From NCBI GenBank assembly GCA_035574195.1, contig DATLZE010000126.1, positions 1-27,539 of the forward strand: a stretch of 27,539 nucleotides of DNA, given 5' to 3'. Positions 7,631-15,486 of this stretch are shown piece after piece; the stretch's first letter is position 1; the number at the start of each line of letters is the position of its first letter. A program made the translations under genes and the position numbers. The notes beneath the pieces were generated by a model. The model was not told the DNA's origin. It was given only the letters and a program-made list of their open reading frames with translations, and made no database searches. The DNA is from SG8-41 sp035574195. Its GTDB lineage: Bacteria; Pseudomonadota; Gammaproteobacteria; Burkholderiales; SG8-41.

Positions 7631-8602
7631 ATGAAACGAATCCTGCTCGTGCTGCTGCTCTTCGCGGCCACCGTCCAGCTCGCCTTCGCGCAGAAGATGA
7701 AGGTCGGTTACTGGACGAGCGGCTTCTCGCTCGGCTTCGGAGCGGTGATGGAGGAGATGAAATTCGCGGAAAAGGAGGGGCTCGAGGTGCAATGGGTCAA
7801 GTTCGGCGACGTGAACGGGCCCACGCGGGCGATCGTCCCGCGCGCGATCGACCTCGCCTTCGGCGCTCCCTCCTTCGCTTCCATGAACATCGCCGCCGAC
7901 GGCGTGCCGGTGAGAATCGTGCTCGCCACGCAGATCGCGGAATCCAAGCTGGTGGTGCCCGAAGCCTCTCCCATCCGCAGCCTCGCCGATCTGCGGGGCA
8001 AGAGGCTCGGCGTCACCCCTCCGGGCAGCGCCATGCACGCGATCGTGTCGGCGGTCCTCGACGGCAACTACGGGATGAAATCCGGCGCCTACAGCGTCGT
8101 GCCGGGGAACGAGGCGCAGATCGCGCGCTTCCTCGCGCGCCAGGAAATCGACGCCGCAGTGCTGCGCTCGGTCACCCTCGCGCAAATCTCGGACCTGCAG
8201 CTGCGCACCCTGGGTGGCGTGGTCGAGGAATGGAAGAAGCTCACCCGCTCGAACGCGGCCCCGATCCTCGCCGTCACCATCGTGCACGAGGACTACCTCG
8301 CGCAGCACCCGGATGCGGTGGCGAAATTCATCGCTGCGGTGCGAAAAGCGGTGCGCTTCGGCTCCCGCAACACGTTGCAGGTGGCGCAGATCCTGCAGAA
8401 AGCCGCCAACATGAGCCCGGCCGCCGCCCTCGCCTATGCGAGCCAGTGGGACGGTGCCTACATGGCGAGCTTCGAGCCAGCCGACATCGCCTCGCTCAAG
8501 CGCATGCAGGAAATCCTGCGGGCCTCGGGCCTCGCCAGGAAGGATCCTCCGGAGAGCGCCTTCCACGCGGAGCCGTATCAGCGCTCGAAGCGCATCAAGT
8601 AA
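7631..8602 (+). CDS. ABC transporter substrate-binding protein (NMT1/TauA-like)
   Basis: The 323-residue protein opens with a clear Sec signal peptide (MKRILLVLLLFAATVQLAFA, cleavage near residue 21). KVGYWTSGFSLGFGAVMEEM follows, the first-strand pattern of NMT1/SsuA/TauA periplasmic receptors. The middle segment LADLRGKRLGVTPPGSAMHA (about 117-136) is the family's ligand-loop region. It should capture the substrate in the periplasm for the permease at 3603 and ATPase at 6791. The gene has its own candidate -10 element and is separated from the ATPase by a GC-rich hairpin. The ligand is unknown; relatives bind sulfonates, nitrate, pyrimidine precursors or aromatic acids. Confidence 0.88.
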   Translation: MKRILLVLLLFAATVQLAFAQKMKVGYWTSGFSLGFGAVMEEMKFAEKEGLEVQWVKFGDVNGPTRAIVPRAIDLAFGAPSFASMNIAADGVPVRIVLATQIAESKLVVPEASPIRSLADLRGKRLGVTPPGSAMHAIVSAVLDGNYGMKSGAYSVVPGNEAQIARFLARQEIDAAVLRSVTLAQISDLQLRTLGGVVEEWKKLTRSNAAPILAVTIVHEDYLAQHPDAVAKFIAAVRKAVRFGSRNTLQVAQILQKAANMSPAAALAYASQWDGAYMASFEPADIASLKRMQEILRASGLARKDPPESAFHAEPYQRSKRIK

Positions 8603-8649
8603 TCTCGCCCGCCTCCTCGACGGAAGGTCGAGGTCGTGTCCCGCGCGCA

Positions 8650-9639
8650 ATGCGAAAAATCCGTGTGCACATCGAGAACGCGAGCCGGCGCAGCGGGCTG
8701 TTCCAGATCCGGCCCGAGGACTGGAACGCGGCCTGCCGCCGTCACCGCACGCTCGCGCGCCGCATCGAGGCAAGCATCGGCCGGGATGGCGACATTCTCG
8801 AGGAGGCGCTGCGCGAGGCCGACGCCGTGATCGGCGTGCCGGCGCGCCGCGAGCGCCTCGCCGAGCGCGCCCCGCGGCTGAGATGGCTGCACGCCACTTC
8901 CGCCGGCGTGGACGGCTTGCTTCCCCTCGACTGGCTCCCCCCGGGGACCGCCCTCACCAACAACCGCGGCGCGCACGGGGCGAAGGCCGAGGAGTTCCTG
9001 CGCATGGCCTATACCCTGCTCCACACGCGCATGCCGGAGATCATCGCCAACCAGCGCGCGCATCGGTGGCGCCAGATCTTCACTCCGCGCATCGCCGGCC
9101 GCACTGCGCTCGTGGTGGGACTGGGCGACCTCGGTCAGGCGGCGCTGCGCGCCGCAAAGCAGCTCGGGATGAAGACCATCGGGGTGAGCCGCAGCGCAAA
9201 GCGCGTGCGCGGAGCGGACGAGGTCCATGCGACCGCCGCGCTCGGCCGGCTGCTTCCCCGCGCCGATTTCGTGGTCCTCGCCGCGCCCCTCACGCCCGAG
9301 ACGCGCAACCTCCTCGACCGCGCGCGGCTCGACCGGCTCAAGCCCGCCGCAGGGCTCATCAACATCGCCCGCGCGCCGCTCGTGGACCAGGCGGCGCTCG
9401 CCGGGAAGCTCGCGCGCGGGGAACTCGCCGGCGCGGTGCTGGACGTCGTCGAGCCCGAGCCGCTGCCGGCGGAATCCGCGCTGTGGGAGGTGCCCAATCT
9501 CGTGATCACGCCGCACATCTCGTGCGACGATGGCGAGCGCTACATGGAAATCACGCTCGACCTCTGGTTCGAAAACCTGGCGCGATTCCTCGCGGGCAAG
9601 CCGCTCAAGAACCGCGTGGATCCGCGCCGCGGCTACTGA
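8650..9639 (+). CDS. D-2-hydroxyacid dehydrogenase (NAD-binding)
   Basis: Taking the ATG at 8650 gives 329 residues, the normal length. The coenzyme domain contains VVGLGDLGQAAL near residues 153-164, a GxGxxG-type loop. The catalytic triad of the family is present: R241 in NIARAP, E270 in the VEPEPLP segment and H289 in TPHISCDD. It should interconvert a 2-hydroxyacid and a 2-oxoacid with NAD(P)H in the cytoplasm. The N-terminal substrate domain is unlike that of the second copy at 12932 and more like the GhrA/CtBP-type subgroup, though I cannot assign the substrate. It follows the ABC operon by 47 bases and may be its distal gene. Confidence 0.9.
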   Translation: MRKIRVHIENASRRSGLFQIRPEDWNAACRRHRTLARRIEASIGRDGDILEEALREADAVIGVPARRERLAERAPRLRWLHATSAGVDGLLPLDWLPPGTALTNNRGAHGAKAEEFLRMAYTLLHTRMPEIIANQRAHRWRQIFTPRIAGRTALVVGLGDLGQAALRAAKQLGMKTIGVSRSAKRVRGADEVHATAALGRLLPRADFVVLAAPLTPETRNLLDRARLDRLKPAAGLINIARAPLVDQAALAGKLARGELAGAVLDVVEPEPLPAESALWEVPNLVITPHISCDDGERYMEITLDLWFENLARFLAGKPLKNRVDPRRGY

Positions 9640-9785
9640 AAGGCGAATCGGCCGCGCAGAGCCTGGGGAACAGAGAGGCTCGAACCGGGCAAGGTCGTAG
9701 ATCCAGGCTCGAGGATGATCGCTGCCGGAATTTTCCAGATCCGCCGCCGCCCCGGCGTTTCAATCGTGGCGCCCAGTTTTACTCC

Positions 9786-10712
9786 GTGAGCCTGGTGTCC
9801 CCTGTGGCAAAGAATCAGGTTCCGGCGCCGGGCGGGCTCACACTCGACCACGTCGCGCATTTCGTTTCCGATATCGAGTCCGCGAGCGCCGCGCTGGAGC
9901 GCCTGGGCTTCGCGCTCACCCCCTTCTCCGCGCAGTCCCACCGCCTCGAGCCGGGCGGCCCGCTCGTGCCGGCGGGCTCCGGCAACCGCTGCGCGATGCT
10001 CGAGCGCGGCTATCTGGAATTCCTCACCCCGACCGGTGACACCCCGATCGCGGCCGAGTTGCGCTCGGCGATCAAGCGCTACGTCGGCTCGCATCTGATC
10101 GCCTTCGGAACCGGCGCGCCGGAGGCGGACTATGCGCGGCTCGCGAGGGCGGGTTTTGCCCCGCTCGATCCGGTCGCGCTGCAGCGCGAGGTGCACGCCG
10201 AAGAGGGCCGGGCGAGCGCGCGCTTCACCGTGGTGCGCGTGCCGCGCGGGACGATGGCCGAAGGGCGCATCCAGTTCTGCCGGCACGAGACCCCGGAGCT
10301 GCTGTGGCAGGAGCGCTGGCTCGCGCACCCCAACCGCGCGCGGGCTCTGAACGGCGTGATCCTGTGCGTCGCCGACCCGCAGGAAGCCGCGCAGCGCCAT
10401 GCCCGCTTCACCGGGCTGCTCGCGCAACTCTCGGGCAGCGTGTGGCGCATCGCCACGGCGCGTGGCTATCTGCTGTTTCTCGCTCCGGAGACGCTCGAGC
10501 GACGGCTCGGCGTCACGCCGCCTGCGCTGCCCTGGATCGCGGGCACGATCCTCGAGAGCGCGGACATCGCGGCGAGCGGAGAGAGGCTGCGGCGCTCGGG
10601 CGCTCCGGTGCACGCGCTCGGCAGCCGGCGGTTGCTGGTGCGGCTCCCGCCCGCGGTGGGCGGCATCGCCGTGTTCGAGCCCGGCCATGCGGGAGTGCTC
10701 GCGTTCGATTGA
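9786..10712 (+). CDS. VOC/glyoxalase-like domain protein
   Basis: The frame encodes about 308 residues from a GTG at 9786. GTGs at 9795 and 9804 are equally possible because no Shine-Dalgarno is visible. The N-terminal LTLDHVAHFVSDIESASAALERLGF is the first beta-alpha-beta module of the vicinal oxygen chelate fold, with a likely metal-ligand His in LDHVAHF, and ERGYLEFLTPTGDTP offers the Glu ligand. A second, weaker half follows (LNGVILCVADPQEAAQRHARFTG). The layout resembles the glyoxalase-like domain group often found in catabolic operons. The reaction is unknown. It is the last plus-strand gene before convergent Bug genes and is followed at once by a 10-bp inverted repeat. Confidence 0.75.
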   Translation: MSLVSPVAKNQVPAPGGLTLDHVAHFVSDIESASAALERLGFALTPFSAQSHRLEPGGPLVPAGSGNRCAMLERGYLEFLTPTGDTPIAAELRSAIKRYVGSHLIAFGTGAPEADYARLARAGFAPLDPVALQREVHAEEGRASARFTVVRVPRGTMAEGRIQFCRHETPELLWQERWLAHPNRARALNGVILCVADPQEAAQRHARFTGLLAQLSGSVWRIATARGYLLFLAPETLERRLGVTPPALPWIAGTILESADIAASGERLRRSGAPVHALGSRRLLVRLPPAVGGIAVFEPGHAGVLAFD

Positions 10713-10714
10713 GC

Positions 10715-10783
10715 GGCACGGGCCGGGATGCGCCCGGACCGACGCCAGCCCTCCGGCAGCACCGCGAATTTCAGGCCCGTGCC
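10715..10783. terminator. Long inverted repeat between convergent genes, possible bidirectional terminator
   Basis: GGCACGGGCC (10715-10724) and GGCCCGTGCC (10774-10783) pair perfectly over 10 bp around a 49-base loop. The repeat starts three bases after the VOC stop and ends about 35 bases before the stop of the convergent Bug gene. No T-run is present, so it may act as a 3'-end block or stabiliser rather than a classic intrinsic terminator. Confidence 0.4.
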
Positions 10784-10817
10784 CGGGCTCGGGAATCCGG
10801 GTCCCGGCGCCAATCGC

Positions 10818-11786
10818 TCACTTGAGCTGGATGTTCGCGGCCTTGATGACCTTGGTGTACTTGGCGAGCTCGGCCTTCATGAGCTTGCTGAGCTCCGCCT
10901 GAGTGGTCGTGATCGGATCGGCTCCGTTGCGCTCGAACTGTTCCTTCATCTCGGGCGATTGCGCGATTTTCACGAGCTCGTCGTAGAGCCGGCTCACGAC
11001 CGGCGCGGGCGTGCCCCTCGGCGCGAAGAAACCGAGCCACAGCGAGACCTCGAAGCCCGGGAAGCCGTTTTCGGCCACCGTCGGAACATCGGGCAGCGCC
11101 GAGGAGCGCTTGGCGGTGCCCACCGCGATCGGGCGCAGCCGCCCCGCCTTGGCGTGCGGGAGCACCGCCGGCATGCTGCCGAAGAGCGCCTGTACCTGCC
11201 CGCCCATCGTCGCGGTGCCCGCCGGGCCGTTGCCATTGTAGGGCACGTGCACGATGTCCATGCCCGCCGCAAGCTTGAGCATCTCCATCGCGATATGGGT
11301 GGTCGAACCGGTGCCGGCGGAGGCGTAGTTGAGCTTGCCGGGCTGCGATTTGACCAGGGCGATGAATTCCTTGAGCGATTTCGCCTGCACGCCGGGGTGC
11401 AGCACGAGGAGGTAGGGCGTGGAGGCGACCAGCGTGATCGGCTGGAAGTCCTTCACCGGATCGTACTTGACGTTGGGATAGGCGGCCGGCGCGATGACGT
11501 GGGTCGAGGTCGTACCCATGGTGAGGGTGTAGCCGTCCGGGTTGGCGCGTGCTGCGAGCTCGGTCCCGATCGTGCCGCCGGCGCCGCCCCGGTTGTCCAC
11601 CACCACTTGCTGGCCGAGGCGCTCGGAGAGCTTCTGCCCGACGAGCCGGGCGATGATGTCGGTCGAGCCGCCCGGCGGAAACGCCACGATCAGGCGGATC
11701 GGCCGCTCGGGGTAGGCGGCGAGCGCCGCGGTGCACAGCGCAGCGAGCAGCGTTCCCGACACAAGCTTGCAGGTCCAATGACTCAT
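10818..11786 (-). CDS. Bug/TctC-family tripartite tricarboxylate transporter binding protein (copy 1)
   Basis: The start chosen is the ATG at 11786, which has a strong Shine-Dalgarno (GGAGGAAAGACATG); a longer frame upstream is ignored. The 322-residue protein has a signal peptide (MSHWTCKLVSGTLLAALCTA and a few more residues, cleaved near ALAA). The mature start YPERPIRLIVAFPPGGSTD is the Bug hallmark, and the later motifs ASAGTGSTTHIAMEM and VHVPYNG line the carboxylate-binding cleft. Bug proteins capture carboxylates or small metabolites in the periplasm for TctAB-type transporters or for sensing. No membrane partner is in the window. A GC-rich leader hairpin and a TAGAAT box lie upstream. 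Confidence 0.92.
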   Translation of the reverse strand: MSHWTCKLVSGTLLAALCTAALAAYPERPIRLIVAFPPGGSTDIIARLVGQKLSERLGQQVVVDNRGGAGGTIGTELAARANPDGYTLTMGTTSTHVIAPAAYPNVKYDPVKDFQPITLVASTPYLLVLHPGVQAKSLKEFIALVKSQPGKLNYASAGTGSTTHIAMEMLKLAAGMDIVHVPYNGNGPAGTATMGGQVQALFGSMPAVLPHAKAGRLRPIAVGTAKRSSALPDVPTVAENGFPGFEVSLWLGFFAPRGTPAPVVSRLYDELVKIAQSPEMKEQFERNGADPITTTQAELSKLMKAELAKYTKVIKAANIQLK

Positions 11787-11816
11787 GTCTTTCCTCCGAG
11801 GTCGGTTGTCACGAGC

Positions 11817-11837
11817 GCACCCCCGTCGCGGGGGTGC
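11817..11837 (-). promoter_or_regulatory. Nine-bp GC-rich hairpin in the leader of Bug copy 1
   Basis: GCACCCCCG and CGGGGGTGC form a perfect 9-bp stem with a 3-base loop. It lies 30 bases upstream of the Bug copy 1 start and just downstream of a TAGAAT -10 candidate, so it would sit near the 5' end of that mRNA. No T-run follows on either strand, which argues for a leader stabiliser or regulatory structure rather than a terminator. Confidence 0.5.
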
Positions 11838-11849
11838 CATTCCGCGCGC

Positions 11850-11855
11850 ATTCTA
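11850..11855 (-). promoter_or_regulatory. Candidate -10 box of Bug copy 1
   Basis: On the minus strand the bases read TAGAAT (five of six matches to TATAAT), about 64 bases upstream of the start codon. No recognisable -35 is seen. The same TAGAAT word recurs upstream of Bug copy 3 and of the ABC binding-protein gene. Confidence 0.35.
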
Positions 11856-11922
11856 CCCGCTTTCGGCCGCGCGCGCCGCAACGGGCGCCACCTCGGTGCT
11901 CGCGAGAAAACGAGTCCGCGAG

Positions 11923-12900
11923 CTACTCGACGTGGACCGCGCCGGCGGCGATGAGTTTGGCGAGCCGCTCGGCCTCGGAGCCGATGAAGGCGGCGAATTT
12001 CTCCGGCGGGCCGCCCTGCACCACGAGCCCCAGCTGATCGAGCCGCTGCTTCACGTCGGGGGCCTCGAGCGCCTGGTTCACCCCGCGGTTGAGCTTGCCC
12101 ACGATCGCGCGCGGCGTCTTCGCAGGCGCCGACATTCCGAACCAGACGATCGCCTCCGCCCCCCGAATGCCCTGCTCGGCGAGCGTCGGCACCTCCGGCA
12201 GAACCGGCGAGCGCCGGCCGTCGGCGATCCCGAGCACCTTGACCCGCCCCGCCTTGATCTGGGCCTCGCCCGTGACGGTGGTGGTGTGCATCACGTGGAT
12301 CTGGCCGCCGACGAGATCGTTCAACGCCAGCGCGGCTCCCTTGTACGGCACGTGCACGATGCTGGCGCCGGTGGCGAGCTGGAATACCGCGAGCCCGATG
12401 TGCAGGCTGCTGCCCGGACCCGAGGAGCCCCAGGTCACCTTCCCCGGGTTCGCCCGCGCGTAGTCCGCGAGCTCGCGGGCGCTCTTCGGCGGCAACGCCG
12501 GGTGCGCGAGGATGATGAGCGGCGCGTAGCCGATCCACACCACCGGCGCGAAATCCTCGATCCGGTAGAGCGGCTTCCTGCGCAGCAGCACATTGTTGAC
12601 GCTGGGTCCCGGGTTCGACAGCAGCAGCGTGTAGCCGTCGGCAGCGGCCTTGGCCACGGTGTCCGCCCCGATCGAGCCGCCCGCGCCCGGGCGGTTGTCC
12701 ACCACGAACTGCTGGCCCCAGGCGTCGGTGAGCTTCTGGCCGATCAGCCGCGCGATGATGTCGTTGGAGGCGCCCGGCGGGAACGGCACGACCCAGCGCA
12801 CCGGGCGGCCCGGATAGGCCGCAGCCGGTCCCTGCGCCGGCGCCGCCGTGCAGAACGCGGATGCGAAGAGAAATAACAGCGCTGCGGCGCGCTTCGTCAT
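11923..12900 (-). CDS. Bug/TctC-family binding protein (copy 2)
   Basis: This 325-residue protein begins with the signal peptide MTKRAAALLFLFASAFCTAA (cleavage near PAQ), followed by YPGRPVRWVVPFPPGASND, the Bug first-strand motif. WGSSGPGSSLHIGLAVF and VHVPYKG form the ligand pocket region. A GGAGGAGG-like Shine-Dalgarno precedes the ATG at 12900. It lies downstream of a D-2-hydroxyacid dehydrogenase on the same strand, with a gap of only 31 bases. A TAGACT box at the 3' end of that gene could provide an internal promoter. It is clearly divergent from copy 1, so this is not a recent tandem duplication. The ligand is unknown. Confidence 0.92.
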   Translation of the reverse strand: MTKRAAALLFLFASAFCTAAPAQGPAAAYPGRPVRWVVPFPPGASNDIIARLIGQKLTDAWGQQFVVDNRPGAGGSIGADTVAKAAADGYTLLLSNPGPSVNNVLLRRKPLYRIEDFAPVVWIGYAPLIILAHPALPPKSARELADYARANPGKVTWGSSGPGSSLHIGLAVFQLATGASIVHVPYKGAALALNDLVGGQIHVMHTTTVTGEAQIKAGRVKVLGIADGRRSPVLPEVPTLAEQGIRGAEAIVWFGMSAPAKTPRAIVGKLNRGVNQALEAPDVKQRLDQLGLVVQGGPPEKFAAFIGSEAERLAKLIAAGAVHVE

Positions 12901-12928
12901 GATCGCCCCCTCCTCCTCGTGTCCTTAG

Positions 12929-12934
12929 AGTCTA
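12929..12934 (-). promoter_or_regulatory. Candidate -10 box of Bug copy 2
   Basis: The minus strand reads AACCGGATAGACTC here, overlapping the stop region of the dehydrogenase gene. The same word, with one change, occurs before Bug copy 3 (AACCGGATAGAATC). TAGACT matches the -10 consensus at four of six positions, and no -35 is evident. Confidence 0.3.
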
Positions 12935-13915
12935 TCCGGTTTTGCGCCGCGCGAGCGCCTCGGGATTGACCACGTTGACCGGCGCCCCGGCGCAATAGGC
13001 CAGGATCTGGTCGAAGATCGTGCCGAACATGCGCTCGAAATTCTCGCGCGCGACGTAGCCGATGTGGGGCGTGCACAGCACGTTGTCCATGCGCAGCAGC
13101 GGGTGATCGGGATCGCGCACCGGCTCCTGTTCGAAGACGTCCACGGCGGCCATGCCGGGGCGCCCCGCCCGCAGCGCGCGCTCGAGCGCGCCCGGTTCCA
13201 CGAGCTCGGCGCGGCTGGTGTTGACGAAGAGCGCGTCGGGCTTCATGCGGGCGAGGTCGGCGGCGGTGACGATGCCGCGCGTGGCGGGGGTGAGCCGCAC
13301 GTGCAGGCTCAGCACGTCGGAGCGCTCGAAAATCGCCTCCTTCGATACCACCTCGACGCCGTCCGCGCGCGCCCGCGCGGCCGAGCCCTCGCGCCCCCAC
13401 GCGATCACCCTCATGTCGAAGGCCTTGCCGTAGCGCGCGACTACCGCGCCGATGCGCCCGTAGCCGAAAATGCCGAGGGTCTTGCCGCGCGCCACACGCC
13501 CGATCGCGTTCTGCCAGCGCCCGGCTCTGAGCGCCTCGACCTCGCCCACCAGCCCCCGCAATGCCGCGAGGATCAGGCACCAGGTGAGCTCCGCGGTCGC
13601 GTAGGACGGCGTTCCCGGATGCAGATCGGAGCACACCACGATGCCGCGCCGGGTGCACGCCTGCACGTCGATGTGCGGGTAGACGCTCGTCTGGCTGATC
13701 AGCTCGAGCTTCGGCAGCCGCTCGACGAGGGACGCGCGGATCGGGGTGCGCTCTCGGATCAAGACCAGCGCTTCGGTGTCCTTGAGCCGCGCGGCGAGCA
13801 CGTCCTCGTCCGTGGTGTGATCATTCCAGATCGTGACCTCGTGGCCTGCGAGCTTGGAAAAGCAGGCGAGCGTGCGCACCGCGTCCTGGTAGTCGTCGAG
13901 AATCGTGATATTCAT
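12932..13915 (-). CDS. D-2-hydroxyacid dehydrogenase family protein (PGDH-like)
   Basis: The 327-residue protein starts at MNITILDDYQDAV, typical of a subgroup frequent beside Bug genes. The dinucleotide loop is GIFGYGRIG (148-156). The catalytic residues R235 (NTSRAELV), E264 (VFEQEPV) and H284 (TPHIGY) are all present, so an active NAD-dependent 2-hydroxyacid/2-oxoacid oxidoreductase is expected. The open frame continues upstream to 14134 but without family similarity, so the ATG at 13915 is chosen. It lies between the lyase-family gene upstream and Bug copy 2 downstream on the same strand. A Bug ligand being a hydroxyacid oxidised by this enzyme is plausible but unproven. Confidence 0.9.
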   Translation of the reverse strand: MNITILDDYQDAVRTLACFSKLAGHEVTIWNDHTTDEDVLAARLKDTEALVLIRERTPIRASLVERLPKLELISQTSVYPHIDVQACTRRGIVVCSDLHPGTPSYATAELTWCLILAALRGLVGEVEALRAGRWQNAIGRVARGKTLGIFGYGRIGAVVARYGKAFDMRVIAWGREGSAARARADGVEVVSKEAIFERSDVLSLHVRLTPATRGIVTAADLARMKPDALFVNTSRAELVEPGALERALRAGRPGMAAVDVFEQEPVRDPDHPLLRMDNVLCTPHIGYVARENFERMFGTIFDQILAYCAGAPVNVVNPEALARRKTG

Positions 13916-14012
13916 CGCGTGTGCCGTTGCCAGAATCCCTCGGCGCCTTCCCGCGCCCTCGCGGCGAGAGGTCGGGCTCTCTCCGCGAATTCCATGTCCT
14001 GCGCAGCGCAGA

Positions 14013-15380
14013 TCACTGATCGAGCCAGCCGCTCGCGCGCGTTTGCGCGAGCACGCGGTCCACGATCCGCGGCGCGAGCCCGACATAGGTCGTCGGGTCG
14101 AGCGCTGCGGCGAGCTCCTCGCGCGTGAGCGCACCTCTCACCCGCTCGTCGCGCTCGAGCGCCTCCCGGAAGGTGAGCCCTTGTTCCAGTCCGCGCATCG
14201 AAATCTCGTACACCAGCTCGTGCGCGCTCTGCTTGCCGAGCCGTTCGGCGAGCGCGAACATGACGCGCTCGGAGAGCAGAAAGCCGCCGAGCACATCGAG
14301 GTTCGCGCGCATCCTCGCGGCGTCGACTTCCAGCCCCGCGAGCACCGACCTCATGGTCGCAAGCAGCGCCCCCGCCATGAGGCAGGATTCGGGCAACGCC
14401 TTCCACTCGACGCGCCAGCCGGCGGCGTCGCGCTCGTGCTCGGTGACCATCACCTCCAGCATCAGCGCGGCGTTGTGGCGCAGCGCGCGCGACACCGCGA
14501 CCGCTGCCTCGACCGTGATCGGATTCCTCTTGTGCGGCATGGTGGAGGAGCCGACCTTGCCCTCGGTGAAGGGCTCGGCGAGCTCGCCGATCTCGTTGTG
14601 CTGCAGGATCAGGATCTCGTTCGCGATTTTGCCGAGCGTCGCGCCGAGCATCCCGAGAACGCACGCGTATTCGGCGAAGCGATCGCGCGCCGGCTGCCAG
14701 TTGACCTCCGCCACCCCGAGTCCCAGCCGCTTCATCACCCGCCGCTCGAGCTCCGGCGCCCGCTCCCCGAAGGCGGCCTGGGTGCCGACCGCGCCCACAA
14801 GACTGCCCACGAACACGCGCGGCTCGAGCTGGCGCAGCCGCTCGTGGTGGCGCCCCATCTCCGACAGCCAGACCGCGCACTTGTGGCCGAAGGTGATGGG
14901 CGCCGCCTGCACGCCGTGGGTGCGGCCTGCCATCGGCGTGGCGCGGTGCGCCTCGGCGAGCCGGTAGAGCTCGCGCCCCACCGCCTTCAAGTCGCGCAGG
15001 AAGATCGCGTGCGCCTCCTTCACCTGCAGCACGGTGGCGGTGTCGAGCACGTCCTGGGTGGTGGGGCCGAAATGGAGGTATTCCCCGTGCCCCCCGCCGC
15101 AGCGCGCCTGCAGCGCGCGCAGCGCCGGCACCAGCGGGTGCTTGATGCGCCGGACCTCGGCGCCGATCGCCTCCAGGTCCACCTCCGCCACGCGCGCCCG
15201 CGCCGCGATCTCCTCGGCCGCCGCGCGGGGGATGATCCCCATTTCGGCCTGCTCGAGCGCGAGCGCCGCTTCGAAGTCGTACCACTTCTGCACGCGGTTC
15301 GCGTCGTTGAAGATCGCGCGCAACTCCTCCGTGCCCCAGATGTGCTTGAGCAACGCGTCGTCGAAGACTCCCGAAGCCAT
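14013..15380 (-). CDS. Fumarase/adenylosuccinate lyase superfamily protein (carboxymuconate cycloisomerase-like)
   Basis: The 455-residue protein has the three superfamily signatures. These are HFGPTTQDVLDTA (103-115), RTHGVQAAPITFGHKCA with the catalytic-base His H155, and GSSTMPHKRNP (277-287), the mobile loop whose Ser is the general acid/base. Members cleave or form a C-N or C-O bond by fumarate-type elimination, or cyclise carboxymuconate; length and motifs do not decide among these. The ATG at 15380 is preferred over an in-frame GTG at 15398, which lacks a Shine-Dalgarno. This is probably not the housekeeping adenylosuccinate lyase, because it sits among Bug and dehydrogenase genes. It probably acts on the product of a Bug-linked catabolic route. 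Confidence 0.88.
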   Translation of the reverse strand: MASGVFDDALLKHIWGTEELRAIFNDANRVQKWYDFEAALALEQAEMGIIPRAAAEEIAARARVAEVDLEAIGAEVRRIKHPLVPALRALQARCGGGHGEYLHFGPTTQDVLDTATVLQVKEAHAIFLRDLKAVGRELYRLAEAHRATPMAGRTHGVQAAPITFGHKCAVWLSEMGRHHERLRQLEPRVFVGSLVGAVGTQAAFGERAPELERRVMKRLGLGVAEVNWQPARDRFAEYACVLGMLGATLGKIANEILILQHNEIGELAEPFTEGKVGSSTMPHKRNPITVEAAVAVSRALRHNAALMLEVMVTEHERDAAGWRVEWKALPESCLMAGALLATMRSVLAGLEVDAARMRANLDVLGGFLLSERVMFALAERLGKQSAHELVYEISMRGLEQGLTFREALERDERVRGALTREELAAALDPTTYVGLAPRIVDRVLAQTRASGWLDQ

Positions 15381-15486
15381 GCTCCTGTTCTCGATCACGT
15401 GAGCGGTTCAGAACGGGGGAGCGGGACGACGGAGCCGATGCCGCGCATCCCCTCTCCCGAGTTCGCGGTCTCGCGGCTTCCCGGGT

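Noticed and set aside
9659..9681. GAGCCT/AGGCTC hairpin after the first hydroxyacid dehydrogenase
   Set aside because: The stem is 6 bp with an 11-base loop and no T-run, too weak to call a terminator.
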